NCBI RefSeq assembly: GCF_003352185.1
Contig: NZ_CP029608.1
Coordinates: forward strand, 4,340,001-4,404,000
DNA: 64,000 nucleotides
Direction: 5' to 3'
Source of the DNA: Pseudomonas kribbensis
GTDB lineage: Bacteria; Pseudomonadota; Gammaproteobacteria; Pseudomonadales; Pseudomonadaceae
How positions within the stretch are numbered: position 1 is the first letter of the stretch; each line of letters starts with the position of its first letter. Positions 38,961 to 48,143 of the stretch are shown piece after piece. A program made the position numbers and the translations under genes. The notes below the pieces were generated by a model, which did not search any database, was not told the DNA's origin, and was given only the letters and a program-made list of their open reading frames with translations.

Positions 38961-39861
38961 CCCGCCGCGTCCTGCCCAACAGCGGCGAGTTCTCCGGCAA
39001 ATGCACACGCAATGCCGCCGGACGCGCCGCAAACCGCAGACTGTCGCCTTCCAGCGGCTCACCATCGAGATTGATGCAGAGTCCTTCAGCGACCTTGATT
39101 TCGACCCACGGCAAACGCGTGCGGACAAACATGTTATCAAGACCAAATCCGTCGCTGAGCAGGTTTTTCAGCGTACCAACCAACTCCTGTGGTGCCGGCA
39201 GAATACTGATATCCAGCAGGCCGTCATCCGCCAGTGCCTCCGGGCACAACACATGTCCTCCGCCCGCCTGGCGGCCATTACCGATACCCAGCGCGAGCAG
39301 TTCACCGCTCCAGTGAAAGTCCGGCCCCTGCAATTCGCCATAGGCAGCGTGCAACTCACTGAATCGCGACAGCCCCGTAAACAGATAGGCCGCGCCGCCC
39401 AGCACCTTTTTCAGATCCTCCGAAGTATTGGCAGTGACCTGACTGCCAAACCCGCCCGTGGCCATGTTCAGGAATATCTGCCCGCCCACCTCCCCCAGAT
39501 CGATGTCACAGGCTGGCGCGTCAAGCAAATCGAGTGCCTCATCCGGTTCCAGAGGAACACCGGCCGCGCGGGAAAAATCATTGGCGGTCCCCAACGGCAA
39601 CAGCACCAGACTCGCCTTGCCCGGGTGAGCCGCCAGGGCCTCGGCGATGTCGCGCAAGGTGCCATCGCCGCCGCCGGCAATGATTGTCCCGTATCCGGTA
39701 GCCAGCGCTTCTTCCACCAGGCGCTGCGCATCGCCGGCTTCCCACGTCAGGCGCGCTGCCAGTTCCCAGCCCTGCCCGCGCTTGCGTTCAACAGCGGCGC
39801 GAACCGCTTCGTTGAGTGCCTGCTTGCCATGCAGAATCAACAATGCCCTGCGCTCATCCAT
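38944..39861 (-). CDS. yegS: YegS-type lipid kinase (diacylglycerol kinase family)
   Basis: Protein of 305 residues. The catalytic domain shows RALLILHGKQALN, GTIIAGGGDGTLRDIAEALA (nucleotide-binding GGGDGT), LLPLGTANDFSRAAGVP, and the C-terminal barrel GELLALGIGNGRQAGGGHVL, LDISILPAP, INLDGEPLEGDSL. It phosphorylates a lipid alcohol such as phosphatidylglycerol or diacylglycerol. The ATG at 39861 is preceded by GGGAG. An upstream in-frame start at 39927 is less likely. The stop lies inside the 3' end of the converging response regulator gene. Confidence 0.88.
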   Translation of the reverse strand: MDERRALLILHGKQALNEAVRAAVERKRGQGWELAARLTWEAGDAQRLVEEALATGYGTIIAGGGDGTLRDIAEALAAHPGKASLVLLPLGTANDFSRAAGVPLEPDEALDLLDAPACDIDLGEVGGQIFLNMATGGFGSQVTANTSEDLKKVLGGAAYLFTGLSRFSELHAAYGELQGPDFHWSGELLALGIGNGRQAGGGHVLCPEALADDGLLDISILPAPQELVGTLKNLLSDGFGLDNMFVRTRLPWVEIKVAEGLCINLDGEPLEGDSLRFAARPAALRVHLPENSPLLGRTRRVSRPD

Positions 39862-40289
39862 ATTGGCCACTCCCGTTATTAAATCAGTTCGGGACATCTT
39901 GACCTCCACGGCACGCAAAAGAGCCACCGCAATCCCAAGTATTTCCTGAGTCCCGTCTAACTCGTCCTACAGGCCGGTATTTTTTCGTACGAAATGTAAG
40001 GAATCGGCTCAATTGACCAGTCTCGACCATTGGTACACCGTGTGTCGGCAGCAACAATCTTCAACCCGATAACACAAGGATGTGCAGGTAATGAGTCATT
40101 ACTTCATCAGGTCTTTCGATCATTCGAATTGCGGTTTCTGCCAGCAGAAACTCATGGCAGCAGGCGGGGGTTTCCATGCACAGCCATGAAGCAAGAGTGG
40201 CAGTGAGTCCGGTTGCCCCCCTCTCCAACAGTCGTGCCAGTCAAAAAGCCGAATTCAACAGCTGCACCAAAAACACTGGAGAAACCCTT
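39862..40289. other. Intergenic region with a short CxxC ORF candidate
   Basis: About 430 bases. It holds a perfect 12-base palindrome TTTCGTACGAAA (39983-39994) of unknown meaning. A short frame at 40091-40189 (+) would give a 32-residue peptide with NCGFCQQK, a CxxC pair; AGG lies before its ATG but coding is not proven. The remainder shows nothing I can assign. Confidence 0.35.
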
Positions 40290-40484
40290 ATGGACCCTCG
40301 TGTCACCGAACTGGAAACCCACATCAAATACATCCGCCGTGACATGGACGAAGTGAAAGGAGACGTCAAAGCCATCAAACACCGTCTCGCCTACTCCGCA
40401 GGTGCCACAGCGGTGGTCCTTGGATTGTTGGGCTGGGTTGCCAATAGTCGCTTTGACCAGCTCGTGACACTGATCAGCCGATGA
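40290..40484 (+). CDS. Small coiled-coil membrane protein, XhlA-like
   Basis: Peptide of 64 residues: MDPRVTELETHIKYIRRDMD and further heptads (about 1-36) form a coiled coil, followed by a membrane helix (AGATAVVLGLLGWVA) and a short tail. This matches the layout of XhlA-type haemolysin/holin accessory proteins. No other phage genes are nearby, so it is probably a chromosomal relative. The ATG follows GGAG. A terminator lies directly after it. Confidence 0.72.
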   Translation: MDPRVTELETHIKYIRRDMDEVKGDVKAIKHRLAYSAGATAVVLGLLGWVANSRFDQLVTLISR

Positions 40485-40492
40485 CTTACAGA

Positions 40493-40519
40493 AATGCAGG
40501 CCCGCGTTGGGCCTGCATT
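40493..40519. terminator. Hairpin between the XhlA-like gene and moeA
   Basis: AATGCAGGCCC and GGGCCTGCATT, perfect 11-base arms with a 5-base loop, between convergent genes. Short A/T ends only, so termination may be moderate in both directions. Confidence 0.75.
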
Positions 40520-40526
40520 ACGATGT

Positions 40527-41753
40527 TCAGCCGAGAAGGTCACTCAGGGGAATGAAGGGCACCATGTCTCCCTGGGCCAGGGTACGCCCCTCCTGCACCT
40601 CTACCAATCCATCAGCCCAGGCGGCGCTACGCAGAACGCCTGAACTCTGGTTTCGGTAGATAGTTGCCTGCCCCTGCTCCAGACGCCCCCGCAGGAATTC
40701 ACGCCGATTGCCCGCCTGGGGCCAGACGAATCCAGCCGGGACTGGAAACTTGAGAGGCTCTACATCTTGCACACCCTGACGACGCAGCAGATAAGGCTTG
40801 GTCAGCAAGGCAAAAGTCACCAGGGTCGACGCGGGGTTGCCAGGCAGACCGATAACCGGAACACCCCGGAAATGACCAACAGTCAAAGGCTTCCCGGGCT
40901 TGATCGCCAGCTTCCACAGCGTCAGCTCCCCCTCCTCCCTCAGCGCGACGCCGAGGAAGTCCGCTTCCCCAACCGATACGCCACCGGTCGACAGTATCAA
41001 GTCGGCCTCTTCGAGCTCCCCGAGACGTGCACGGGTGGTGGGCAAGTCATCCGGAAGAATCCCGGCATCCAGCACCTCACAGCCCAAACGTTGCAACCAG
41101 CTGCACAGCACCACCCGATTACTGTTGTAAATCTGTCCCGGCCCCAGTGCCGTTCCCGGTTCAACCAGCTCATCGCCGGTGGACAGCACTGCCACTCGGG
41201 GCTTGCGGATCACATCAAGGTCGGCGCAGCCCAAAGACGCAGCCAACCCCAGCTCGATCGGACCGAGCCGGGTTCCCGCGGACAGGATCAATTCGCCCAC
41301 CGTGGTTTCCTGCCCCTGCGGGCGGACGTTCTGCCCCGACACCATGGGCTCAGTGAACCGAACTCGCTCGTTGGCCTCGATCACGGCGTTTTCCTGCATC
41401 TCGACGCAATCGGCGCCCGGCGGAACGGGTGCCCCCGTGAAGATACGCGCGCAGGTCCCCGGTTCCAGAAGTTCAGGCGCCTGGCCGGCAAAAATCTTCT
41501 GACTGACCGGCATCGGCTCACCAGTCCAGTCGGCCAGGTTCAAGGCATACCCGTCCATGGCACTGTTGGGCCATGGCGGCAGATCCAGTGTCGAAACCAT
41601 ATCCCGCGCCAGCACCCGCCCCTCGAGCTGCGCCAATGGCAGATACTCGGACTCGACGATACGCGAGACGTCAGCCATTTCCAGCAGACGCGCCAATGCC
41701 ACCTCGACCGGCATCAGGCTGCCGGTCTTGCCAGGCTTACCCGCGGGATTCAC
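40527..41753 (-). CDS. moeA: Molybdopterin molybdenumtransferase MoeA
   Basis: Protein of 408 residues. MoeA signatures are PPWPNSAMDGYAL, GTCARIFTGAPVPPGADCVE, RVAVLSTGDELVEPG, ILSTGGVSVGEADF, and GVPVIGLPGNPASTLVTFAL. It inserts molybdate into adenylated molybdopterin. The start is GTG at 41753, overlapping moaB by 17 bases; an ATG at 41714 is the alternative, and neither has a strong RBS. It is co-transcribed with moaB and divergent from mobA, forming a small molybdenum-cofactor locus. Confidence 0.92.
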   Translation of the reverse strand: MNPAGKPGKTGSLMPVEVALARLLEMADVSRIVESEYLPLAQLEGRVLARDMVSTLDLPPWPNSAMDGYALNLADWTGEPMPVSQKIFAGQAPELLEPGTCARIFTGAPVPPGADCVEMQENAVIEANERVRFTEPMVSGQNVRPQGQETTVGELILSAGTRLGPIELGLAASLGCADLDVIRKPRVAVLSTGDELVEPGTALGPGQIYNSNRVVLCSWLQRLGCEVLDAGILPDDLPTTRARLGELEEADLILSTGGVSVGEADFLGVALREEGELTLWKLAIKPGKPLTVGHFRGVPVIGLPGNPASTLVTFALLTKPYLLRRQGVQDVEPLKFPVPAGFVWPQAGNRREFLRGRLEQGQATIYRNQSSGVLRSAAWADGLVEVQEGRTLAQGDMVPFIPLSDLLG

Positions 41754-42276
41754 AAGGAGCCGCCTGTTTCAGGTGAGGGACAAAATTGCACGGGCGATGC
41801 CGCGAATCCAGCTGCTCGGCCAGGATGCCATCCCAACCGGTACGAACCGCATTGGTCGAGCCCGGCAGGCAGCAGACCAGCGTACCGTTGGCCAGTCCAG
41901 CCAGTGCACGGGATTGCACAGTGGAAGTGCCAATATCGGCCACCGAAATCTGTCGGAACAACTCACCAAAACCATCGACTTGCTTGTCGAGCAGGCACGC
42001 AACGGCTTCGGGTGTGCTGTCACGACCGGTAAAGCCTGTGCCTCCGGTGATCAACACCACTTGCACAACGTCTTCGGCAATCCAGTGGGCAACTTGCGCG
42101 CGGATTTTGTACAGGTCATCTTTGAGCAATACCCGCTCCGCCAGGTTGTGACCGGCAGCGGTCAAACGGTCGACGAAGACCTGGCCGGAAGTATCGGTTT
42201 CCAGAGTGCGGGTGTCGCTGACCGTCAATACCGCGATATTGAGCGGTGCAAAAGGTACATCAGCCTTGGCTTTCAT
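41737..42276 (-). CDS. moaB: Molybdopterin adenylyltransferase-like MoaB
   Basis: Protein of 179 residues of the MoaB/MogA fold: IAVLTVSDTRTLETDTSGQV, VQVVLITGGTGFTGRDSTPE, FRQISVADIGTSTVQSRALA, LVCCLPGSTNAVRTGW. MoaB/MogA proteins adenylate molybdopterin before MoeA acts; E. coli MoaB itself is inactive, so the role here is likely but not certain. The gene starts 81 bases from mobA on the opposite strand and overlaps moeA. Confidence 0.92.
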   Translation of the reverse strand: MKAKADVPFAPLNIAVLTVSDTRTLETDTSGQVFVDRLTAAGHNLAERVLLKDDLYKIRAQVAHWIAEDVVQVVLITGGTGFTGRDSTPEAVACLLDKQVDGFGELFRQISVADIGTSTVQSRALAGLANGTLVCCLPGSTNAVRTGWDGILAEQLDSRHRPCNFVPHLKQAAPCESRG

Positions 42277-42357
42277 AGGCTCATCCAGTTGTAGGAGAAA
42301 CAGCCCGGTGTTATATCACAGCGCCCCATTTTTTCGCCGAACCTGCGGAGAGCTGCC

Positions 42358-42960
42358 ATGACCTCGAATACGCAACTGTCCCCCTGCTCCGTGCTGCTGC
42401 TGGCCGGCGGGCGTGGTCAACGCATGGGTGGCCAGGACAAAGGACTGATTGAATGGCACGGGGAACCGCTGATCGCTCATTTGCAGCGCAAGGTTCGCCC
42501 GTTGACCGACGATCTGATCATTTCCTGCAACCGTAATCGCGAGCGCTATGCGCCCTTCGCCGATCAATTGGTGACGGACGACGAAGAAGACTTTCCCGGA
42601 CCATTGGCCGGCATCCGTGCCGGTTTGCGAGCCGCTCGCCATTCCCATCTGCTGGTGTTGCCGTGCGACGTACCGCGAATCGATCTTCCCCTGTTACAGA
42701 GCATGCGCGAGACCGCCAGCCTGCACCCTGAAAGCCCGTTGATGCTGCGTCACGACGAGCACTGGGAACCACTGCTTTGCGTAATTCCCGTGGCGCTTCT
42801 GCCCGCATTCGAAGAGGCCTGGCACGAAGGGGAACGCAGCCCTGGCCGGCTCATGCGCAGCCTTGGCGCCCAGGCCCTGATTTGCCCGGACAACGACCCA
42901 CGGCTGGCCAATCTCAATACCCCGGAACTGTTAAGCTCTCATAACACTGTGTCAGACTGA
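42358..42960 (+). CDS. mobA: Molybdenum cofactor guanylyltransferase MobA
   Basis: Protein of 200 residues with the nucleotidyltransferase motif [39 protein letters not shown] and the C-terminal NLNTPELL. It attaches GMP to Mo-molybdopterin for DMSO-reductase-family enzymes such as nitrate reductases. It is divergent from moaB-moeA, with 81 bases between. Confidence 0.93.
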   Translation: MTSNTQLSPCSVLLLAGGRGQRMGGQDKGLIEWHGEPLIAHLQRKVRPLTDDLIISCNRNRERYAPFADQLVTDDEEDFPGPLAGIRAGLRAARHSHLLVLPCDVPRIDLPLLQSMRETASLHPESPLMLRHDEHWEPLLCVIPVALLPAFEEAWHEGERSPGRLMRSLGAQALICPDNDPRLANLNTPELLSSHNTVSD

Positions 42961-43037
42961 CCGCATTCAAGGAACTCTCACGCCTTGCATACGTCTACAG
43001 CTCAGTAACCAAAAGAATTCCCTTCGGAGACAAACAC

Positions 43038-43259
43038 ATGACTCAACGGACTCTCGCCACTTTCATGCTCGCACTGGGCCTGGCCACCCTCGCCGGTTGC
43101 GCTTCGCCAACGGTGATCACCTTGAATGACGGTCGCGAAATCCAGGCCGTCGACTCGCCTAAATACGACAAGGATTCGGGCTTCTACGAATTCGAACAAC
43201 TGGACGGCAAGCAGACTCGCATCAACAAAGATCAGGTTCGCACCGTTAAAGAACTGTAA
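43038..43259 (+). CDS. YgdI/YgdR-family lipoprotein
   Basis: Small lipoprotein of 73 residues with a type II signal peptide and lipobox LAGC (Cys20), then an SH3-like beta domain (SPTVITLNDGREIQAVDSPK, GFYEFEQLDGKQTRINKDQV). It is likely an envelope protein; its function is unknown. A strong terminator follows 16 bases after the stop. Confidence 0.88.
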   Translation: MTQRTLATFMLALGLATLAGCASPTVITLNDGREIQAVDSPKYDKDSGFYEFEQLDGKQTRINKDQVRTVKEL

Positions 43260-43275
43260 GCGACGCCAGATACAG

Positions 43276-43300
43276 AAAAGCCCGCATGATGCGGGCTTTT
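43276..43300. terminator. Terminator after the YgdI-type lipoprotein gene
   Basis: AAAAGCCCGCA and its complement, 11-base arms with a TGA loop, followed by a T run. It can also act for the converging pseudouridine synthase gene. Confidence 0.9.
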
Positions 43301-43333
43301 TCGTGGGCGGTAGAATGTGGATGGCGCGACAGA

Positions 43334-44227
43334 TCACCAGTCCAGCGTGATCCGGCTTTCAAAATCACGCACCTGCCCCCTCACTGGATCGATAAACCGC
43401 AAACCCTGCGCCAGCAGCTTGAGCGGTTTGGTGTAATCGTCCTCGACGTCCTTCAACACCTCGGGATAGAACGGATCGTTGCAGATGCTCGCACCCAATG
43501 CCGTCATGTGCACCCGCAACTGATGTTTCTTGCCGGTCACCGGATAAAGACCGTAACGCCAGAGGTCGCCGTTCCGTTCCCGTACTTCCACTGCCGTTTC
43601 GGTGTTGCTGACACCGGGACCTTCCTGCATGCGAAAAAAAGGCTCGCCATCGACCATACGGCTCTTGTGCACCAACGGAAAATCCAGCCCCGGCAATGCA
43701 GCAGCGATCGCTTCGTAACGTTTTTCGATTTGCCGTGTCGGGAACAATGACTGATACGCCGAACGTGTCTGCGGATTGGCCGAAAAAATCACCAACCCGG
43801 CGGTGTGCCGGTCGATTCGGTGCAGCGGCACCAGGTGCGGGTTATCCAGACGACGAATCAACCGGCGCAGCAGCGTCTGTTCCACATACTCCCCCGCTGG
43901 CGTTACCGGCAGGAAATGGGGTTTGTCTGCGACGACCAGATGTTCGTCCGCGTAGAGAATCGACTCGACCACCGGAATCGGCTTTTCATCCGGCACTTCG
44001 CGAAAGTAATGGATGCGCAGGCCTTCCTTGTAGGGCAGGTCCAGCGCAATCGGCTGGCCTTCGCCATCCAGCACACGGCCTCGGGCAATCCGGTCCAGCC
44101 ACTGATCGCGTCCGATGGCACTGAAGTGATCACACAGACAATCGAACACCGTCCGCCAGTCGCCCGGGGGCAGGTAAAGCGTACTGGCCTGATTCTGTGC
44201 GGCAGAAAATGTTGGTGTGCTGGACAT
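43334..44227 (-). CDS. RluA-family pseudouridine synthase
   Basis: Protein of 297 residues. No S4 domain is obvious at the N-terminus, though the stretch about 20-50 could be a remnant. The catalytic Asp lies in VPLHRIDRHTAGLVIFSANP, the RluA-family HRLDxxTSG motif. Also seen are EKRYEAIA, and KKHQLRVHMTALGASICNDP. It isomerises uridines in rRNA or tRNA; the target is not predictable. The start was set at ATG 44227 (MSSTPTF); a frame extension to 44248 is possible. Confidence 0.85.
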   Translation of the reverse strand: MSSTPTFSAAQNQASTLYLPPGDWRTVFDCLCDHFSAIGRDQWLDRIARGRVLDGEGQPIALDLPYKEGLRIHYFREVPDEKPIPVVESILYADEHLVVADKPHFLPVTPAGEYVEQTLLRRLIRRLDNPHLVPLHRIDRHTAGLVIFSANPQTRSAYQSLFPTRQIEKRYEAIAAALPGLDFPLVHKSRMVDGEPFFRMQEGPGVSNTETAVEVRERNGDLWRYGLYPVTGKKHQLRVHMTALGASICNDPFYPEVLKDVEDDYTKPLKLLAQGLRFIDPVRGQVRDFESRITLDW

Positions 44228-44296
44228 ACGGAGAACTCGAACCCTCAAAGCAGAGCGGCATTATCCAACACCGGGCGCAGCAGACCTAGCGCAGAA

Positions 44297-44614
44297 TCAG
44301 GCGGGGATCGATTTGAGTGCCGCCGCCTCGGTGAACTCCTTCAGCCAGCGCAGTACATCGACAGCCTCCCAGCGACCCGGGTCGTACAAGGCGTATAACA
44401 ATCCCTGATAACCCACCACATCCAGTTGCTTGTGATAGCCGGCGCGCTGGAACAACGCCTCGATCTCAGCAAAACAGGTATTGAAATGCAGCTTGTTGAA
44501 AGGCGTCTTGCCCTCCGTGACCAGACCGTCCAGACGCAATTCGCGGACGGCGTCGTGCACCACATCAACCGACATCCGGTTCACGCTGCTTTTCAACTGT
44601 TCGACATTGACCAC
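44297..44614 (-). CDS. Hypothetical protein behind a LexA box
   Basis: Protein of 105 residues, not recognised. It is mainly helical (VNVEQLKSSVNRMSVDVVHD, RWEAVDVLRWLKEFTEA), with no signal or membrane segment. The start is ATG 44614 with no strong RBS. A perfect 22-base palindrome containing the LexA consensus ends 73 bases upstream, so it is probably SOS-induced. A small SOS-controlled protein of unknown function in pseudomonads is a reasonable comparison; I cannot assign a family. Confidence 0.72.
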   Translation of the reverse strand: MVNVEQLKSSVNRMSVDVVHDAVRELRLDGLVTEGKTPFNKLHFNTCFAEIEALFQRAGYHKQLDVVGYQGLLYALYDPGRWEAVDVLRWLKEFTEAAALKSIPA

Positions 44615-44686
44615 GGTTCATCCCTCATACGTCCTGACTGCCATACCCGTTGCCCCGGAAGGACACAGCACGGCGAGCCCACTCTA

Positions 44687-44708
44687 TTACTGTATGCGCA
44701 TACAGTAA
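44687..44708. promoter_or_regulatory. LexA (SOS) box
   Basis: ACTGTATGCGCATACAGT with matching flanks makes a perfect 22-base palindrome. The CTGT-N8-ACAG core is the LexA consensus. It lies upstream of the 44614 gene start and past the stop of the glutaredoxin-like gene. Confidence 0.93.
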
Positions 44709-44786
44709 CCGAATAAACCCGCAAGTGCCAAGGATCGATGAGCGTCGCGATGAATGGCCAGGACGGAACAATGTCGAGGGAAAAGG

Positions 44787-45023
44787 CTAACGCAGGAATG
44801 CCACAACCTGATCGGCGCTGAACGGCCAGCCCAACTCGGCCCCAGTATCAGTCCTGCGCAGCACAGGAATCCGCAGGCTGTAGGCCTCGAACCAGGACTC
44901 GTCGTCGGCAATGTCCACCAGTTCCACCAGCAGTCCATGCTCGACGAACGGCATCAGCTCGGCTTCAGCGACTTCACACAGATGGCACCCCAGGGTGCCG
45001 AACAACTGGCATTCAGGAAGCAT
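44787..45023 (-). CDS. Glutaredoxin-family protein
   Basis: Protein of 78 residues with a thioredoxin fold: LFGTLGCHLCEVAEAEL (CHLC active site), and a C-terminal RIPVLRRTDTGAELGWPFSA with the cis-Pro loop. It resembles the DUF836 glutaredoxin-like group rather than classical GrxC. It reduces disulfides or shields cysteines. The ATG at 45023 has only a weak GGGA upstream. It is followed by the LexA box and the SOS gene on the same strand. Confidence 0.83.
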   Translation of the reverse strand: MLPECQLFGTLGCHLCEVAEAELMPFVEHGLLVELVDIADDESWFEAYSLRIPVLRRTDTGAELGWPFSADQVVAFLR

Positions 45024-45225
45024 GCGCGTTCAATCCCAAAATTTGATTGGCCATTTTAGGCCTGACCTGTGAACCCGTCGACCCATCAGAGCCCTCGAGC
45101 CATCGAGCGGTTCTGTCCTCGCAAAACGCTGACTCAAATCAGCCCGCGCAAAGGCGTTTTACAGCATGCTCCGGTGTTTTTTGCCTCTACGCTTGAAGAG
45201 CCTGACCCTGCCGCCGGAGTGTTTT

Positions 45226-46938
45226 GTGTTTGCCAATCTGTTGATCATTCTTGCTTCGTCCCTGGTGATGATTGCCCTGTTTCGCCGCCTGCGCCTGCCA
45301 CCGGTGCTGGGCTATCTGTGCGTCGGGCTGATGGTTGGGCCGAAGGCGTTCGACTGGATCAACGAGAGCGAGCATCTGCCGGACCTTGCCGAGCTGGGCG
45401 TGGTGTTTCTGCTGTTTTCCCTGGGGCTGGAATTCTCCCTGTCGAAAATGATTGCCCTGCGCCAGGTGGTTTTTCGTCTGGGCAGCCAACAGGTGCTAGT
45501 CAGCACAGCGCTGCTGGGAAGTGTGCTGATGCTGCTGGGCATGCCCCTCACCCCGGCGCTGCTGCTCGGCGCGGGGCTTTCACTTTCGTCGACGGCGATC
45601 GTCACCAAGGAACTGGGAAGTCTCGGTGAAATCTTCAGCAGCCATGGGCAGAATGCCGTCGGGGTCCTGCTGTTTCAGGATGTGGTGGCCGTGTTGTTGC
45701 TGACGCTGGTGCCCGTTTTCGCCGGTAGCAGCGATCAGGCCTGGTACTGGGCGTTGCCACTGACGCTGCTCAAGACTGTCGTGCTCTTCATTGGCTTGCT
45801 GCTGGCCAGTCGCTGGCTGTTGCCGCGCCTGTTTCAGGAGGTGGCGGCATCGCGCTCGGCCGAGCTGTTCGTGCTATTGGCGCTGGTGATCGTGTTGCTC
45901 ACGGCGTGGCTGACTCACCTGCTTGGCCTCTCCCCTGCCCTCGGCGCCTTCCTGGCCGGCATGCTGCTGGGGGAAAGTCATTATCGGCATCAGATCGAGG
46001 CCGATATCCGGCCGTTCCGCGACATCCTGCTCGGCCTGTTCTTCGTCAGCATCGGCATGCTGATCGACCTGCAATTGTTTGCCAGCCACAGCCTGTTGAT
46101 TCTCGCCATGACCCTGGGTTTGCTGGTGATCAAGGGCTCAGTGGTGGCGCTGCTGGTGAAATGGCGTGGCAGCGACAATGAAACAGCTTGGCGCAGCGGC
46201 CTGGCCCTGGCTCAGGGCGGCGAGTTCTGTTTCGCCCTGATGGCGCAGATGCAGCAGAACCGGTTGATGCCCGCCGATCTCGGCGCCCTGCTCCTCGCTG
46301 CGACGTTCTGCTCGATGCTGCTTACGCCGCTGATGCTACGGGCGGCTCCACGCATCGCCGCCGCCCTGCACCGCAAACCCAATCAGGAAGCGCAGATCGA
46401 GGAAATCAGCGCCCTCAATGCCGGCCTCGACCAGCATGTGGTGATCTGCGGCTACGGGCGTGTCGGTCAGTCGATCGGACGCTTCATGCGCAATGCCGGG
46501 CAACCTTACATCGCCCTGGACAACGACCCCGTACGTATTCAGGAGGCAGCCACCGTCGAACGCGACGCGCATTACGGCGACTCTGCGCGTGGCGACCTGC
46601 TGACTGCGGTCGGTTTGCTGCGCGCAAGGCTGCTGGTGATTGCCGTGGATAAAAGCGATGTGGCGTTGCGGGTGCTCAAGGAGGCCCGGCAACTCAATCC
46701 GAAGGTGCCGATTCTCGTGCGCACCCGCGACGACAGCCAGTGGGCCGAACTGAAAGCCGCCGGCGCCAGCGAAGTGGTGCCGGAGCTGCTGGAATCAAGC
46801 CTGATGCTTGCCTCTCACGCCTTGATTCTGCTCGGTCTGCCGGCACACCAGGTGCAGGAGAAGGTCGATCGGGTGCGCATCGACCGCTATCGCCTGCTGC
46901 ATGGCTTCTACCCGGGCGCCGAAGATGAAGAGACTTAG
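45226..46938 (+). CDS. KefB/C-type cation:proton antiporter with TrkA-N domain
   Basis: Protein of 570 residues. About twelve membrane segments of the CPA2 family run to residue 390 (VVFLLFSLGLEFSLSKMIAL, QNAVGVLLFQDVVAVLLLT, SPALGAFLAGMLLGESHYRH). A cytosolic TrkA-N Rossmann domain follows (HVVICGYGRVGQSIGRFMRN, VAVDKSDVALRVL), which may bind NAD or glutathione adducts. It probably expels potassium in exchange for protons. The GTG at 45226 has GGAG six bases upstream and opens the first membrane helix; the longer frame from 45166 is rejected. Its stop overlaps the converging ammonium transporter gene by four bases. Confidence 0.87.
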   Translation: MFANLLIILASSLVMIALFRRLRLPPVLGYLCVGLMVGPKAFDWINESEHLPDLAELGVVFLLFSLGLEFSLSKMIALRQVVFRLGSQQVLVSTALLGSVLMLLGMPLTPALLLGAGLSLSSTAIVTKELGSLGEIFSSHGQNAVGVLLFQDVVAVLLLTLVPVFAGSSDQAWYWALPLTLLKTVVLFIGLLLASRWLLPRLFQEVAASRSAELFVLLALVIVLLTAWLTHLLGLSPALGAFLAGMLLGESHYRHQIEADIRPFRDILLGLFFVSIGMLIDLQLFASHSLLILAMTLGLLVIKGSVVALLVKWRGSDNETAWRSGLALAQGGEFCFALMAQMQQNRLMPADLGALLLAATFCSMLLTPLMLRAAPRIAAALHRKPNQEAQIEEISALNAGLDQHVVICGYGRVGQSIGRFMRNAGQPYIALDNDPVRIQEAATVERDAHYGDSARGDLLTAVGLLRARLLVIAVDKSDVALRVLKEARQLNPKVPILVRTRDDSQWAELKAAGASEVVPELLESSLMLASHALILLGLPAHQVQEKVDRVRIDRYRLLHGFYPGAEDEET

Positions 46939-48143
46939 TCCTGGCTCACCGCGCCGATCTTGTGCAACGACAGGTCCGCACCGTAATACTCCTGTTCCTG
47001 ACTCAGGCGCAGACCATGCAGGGCCTTGATCGAACCGTAGACGGCAAAACCGCCGGCCAGGGCCACCACAACGCCCAACGCCGTACCGATCAACTGGCTG
47101 ATCAGGCTGACACCACCGAGCCCACCCAGCGCGGTCGAGCCGAAGATCCCGCAGGCGATGCCGCCCCACACGCCACACAAGCCGTGCAACGGCCAGACAC
47201 CCAGCACGTCGTCGATCCGCCATTTGACCTGCGCGGCCGTGAAGCACCAGACAAACAGGGCGCCGGCAATCGCACCGGTGACCAGCGCGCCCACCGGATG
47301 CATCAGGTCGGAGCCGGCACACACCGCCACCAGACCGGCCAACGGACCGTTGTGCAGAAAGCCCGGGTCATTGCGCCCGACAATCAGCGCCGCCACCGTG
47401 CCGCCCACCATCGCCATCAACGAATTGACCGCCACCAGCCCACTGACGCCCTGCAGGGTTTGCGCGCTCATCACGTTGAAGCCGAACCAGCCGACGATCA
47501 GGATCCACGAGCCCAGCGCCAGAAACGGAATGCTCGACGGTGCGAACGCCACCAGCCGGCCATCGCGATAGCGGCCGTTGCGCGGGCCCAGCAACAGCAC
47601 CGCCGCCAGCGCCAGCCAGCCGCCCATGGCGTGAACCACCACGGAGCCGGCGAAATCATGGAACGGGGCGCCGAATCGTGCGGCCAGCCTGGCTTGCAGA
47701 CCGTAGTTGCCGTTCCAGATCATGCCCTCGAAAAACGGATAGATGAACGCCACGATCAACGCCGTCGCGCACAGCTGCGGAACGAACCGCGCCCGCTCGG
47801 CAATACCGCCAGAAATGATCGCCGGGATCGCCGCCGCAAAGGTCAGCAGGAAGAAAAACTTCACCAGCCCATAACCATGATCGGCGCTGAGCACCGCCGC
47901 CGGTTGCAGGAACGTCACCCCGTACGAAATCCAATAGCCTATAAAGAAATAGGCCAGGGTCGACACCGCGAAGTCGCTGAGAATCTTCGACAGCGCGTTG
48001 ACCTGATTCTTCTGGCGAACCGTTCCGACCTCCAGAAAGGCGAAACCGGCGTGCATGGCCAGCACCATGACCGCACCGATCAGAATGAACAACGTGTTGG
48101 AACTATGAACGAGCGTATCCACAGCGCTTTGCAGATTTTCCAT
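46935..48143 (-). CDS. amt: Ammonium transporter (Amt family)
   Basis: Protein of 402 residues with eleven membrane helices. Family signatures: FLEVGTVRQKNQVNALSKIL, DFAGSVVVHAMGGWLALAAV (twin-His pore His), GWFGFNVMSAQTLQG, GALFVWCFTAAQVKWRIDDV and HGLCGVWGGIACGIFG with the second pore His. It takes up ammonium when nitrogen is scarce. No glnK gene is adjacent. The start at 48143 (MENLQSAVD) was chosen because upstream residues look non-coding; the RBS is weak. It converges on the antiporter gene with a four-base overlap. Confidence 0.87.
   Translation of the reverse strand: MENLQSAVDTLVHSSNTLFILIGAVMVLAMHAGFAFLEVGTVRQKNQVNALSKILSDFAVSTLAYFFIGYWISYGVTFLQPAAVLSADHGYGLVKFFFLLTFAAAIPAIISGGIAERARFVPQLCATALIVAFIYPFFEGMIWNGNYGLQARLAARFGAPFHDFAGSVVVHAMGGWLALAAVLLLGPRNGRYRDGRLVAFAPSSIPFLALGSWILIVGWFGFNVMSAQTLQGVSGLVAVNSLMAMVGGTVAALIVGRNDPGFLHNGPLAGLVAVCAGSDLMHPVGALVTGAIAGALFVWCFTAAQVKWRIDDVLGVWPLHGLCGVWGGIACGIFGSTALGGLGGVSLISQLIGTALGVVVALAGGFAVYGSIKALHGLRLSQEQEYYGADLSLHKIGAVSQD

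Noticed and set aside
40290..40484. XhlA-like protein as sign of a prophage
   Set aside because: No endolysin, structural or integrase genes nearby; isolated chromosomal relatives are common.
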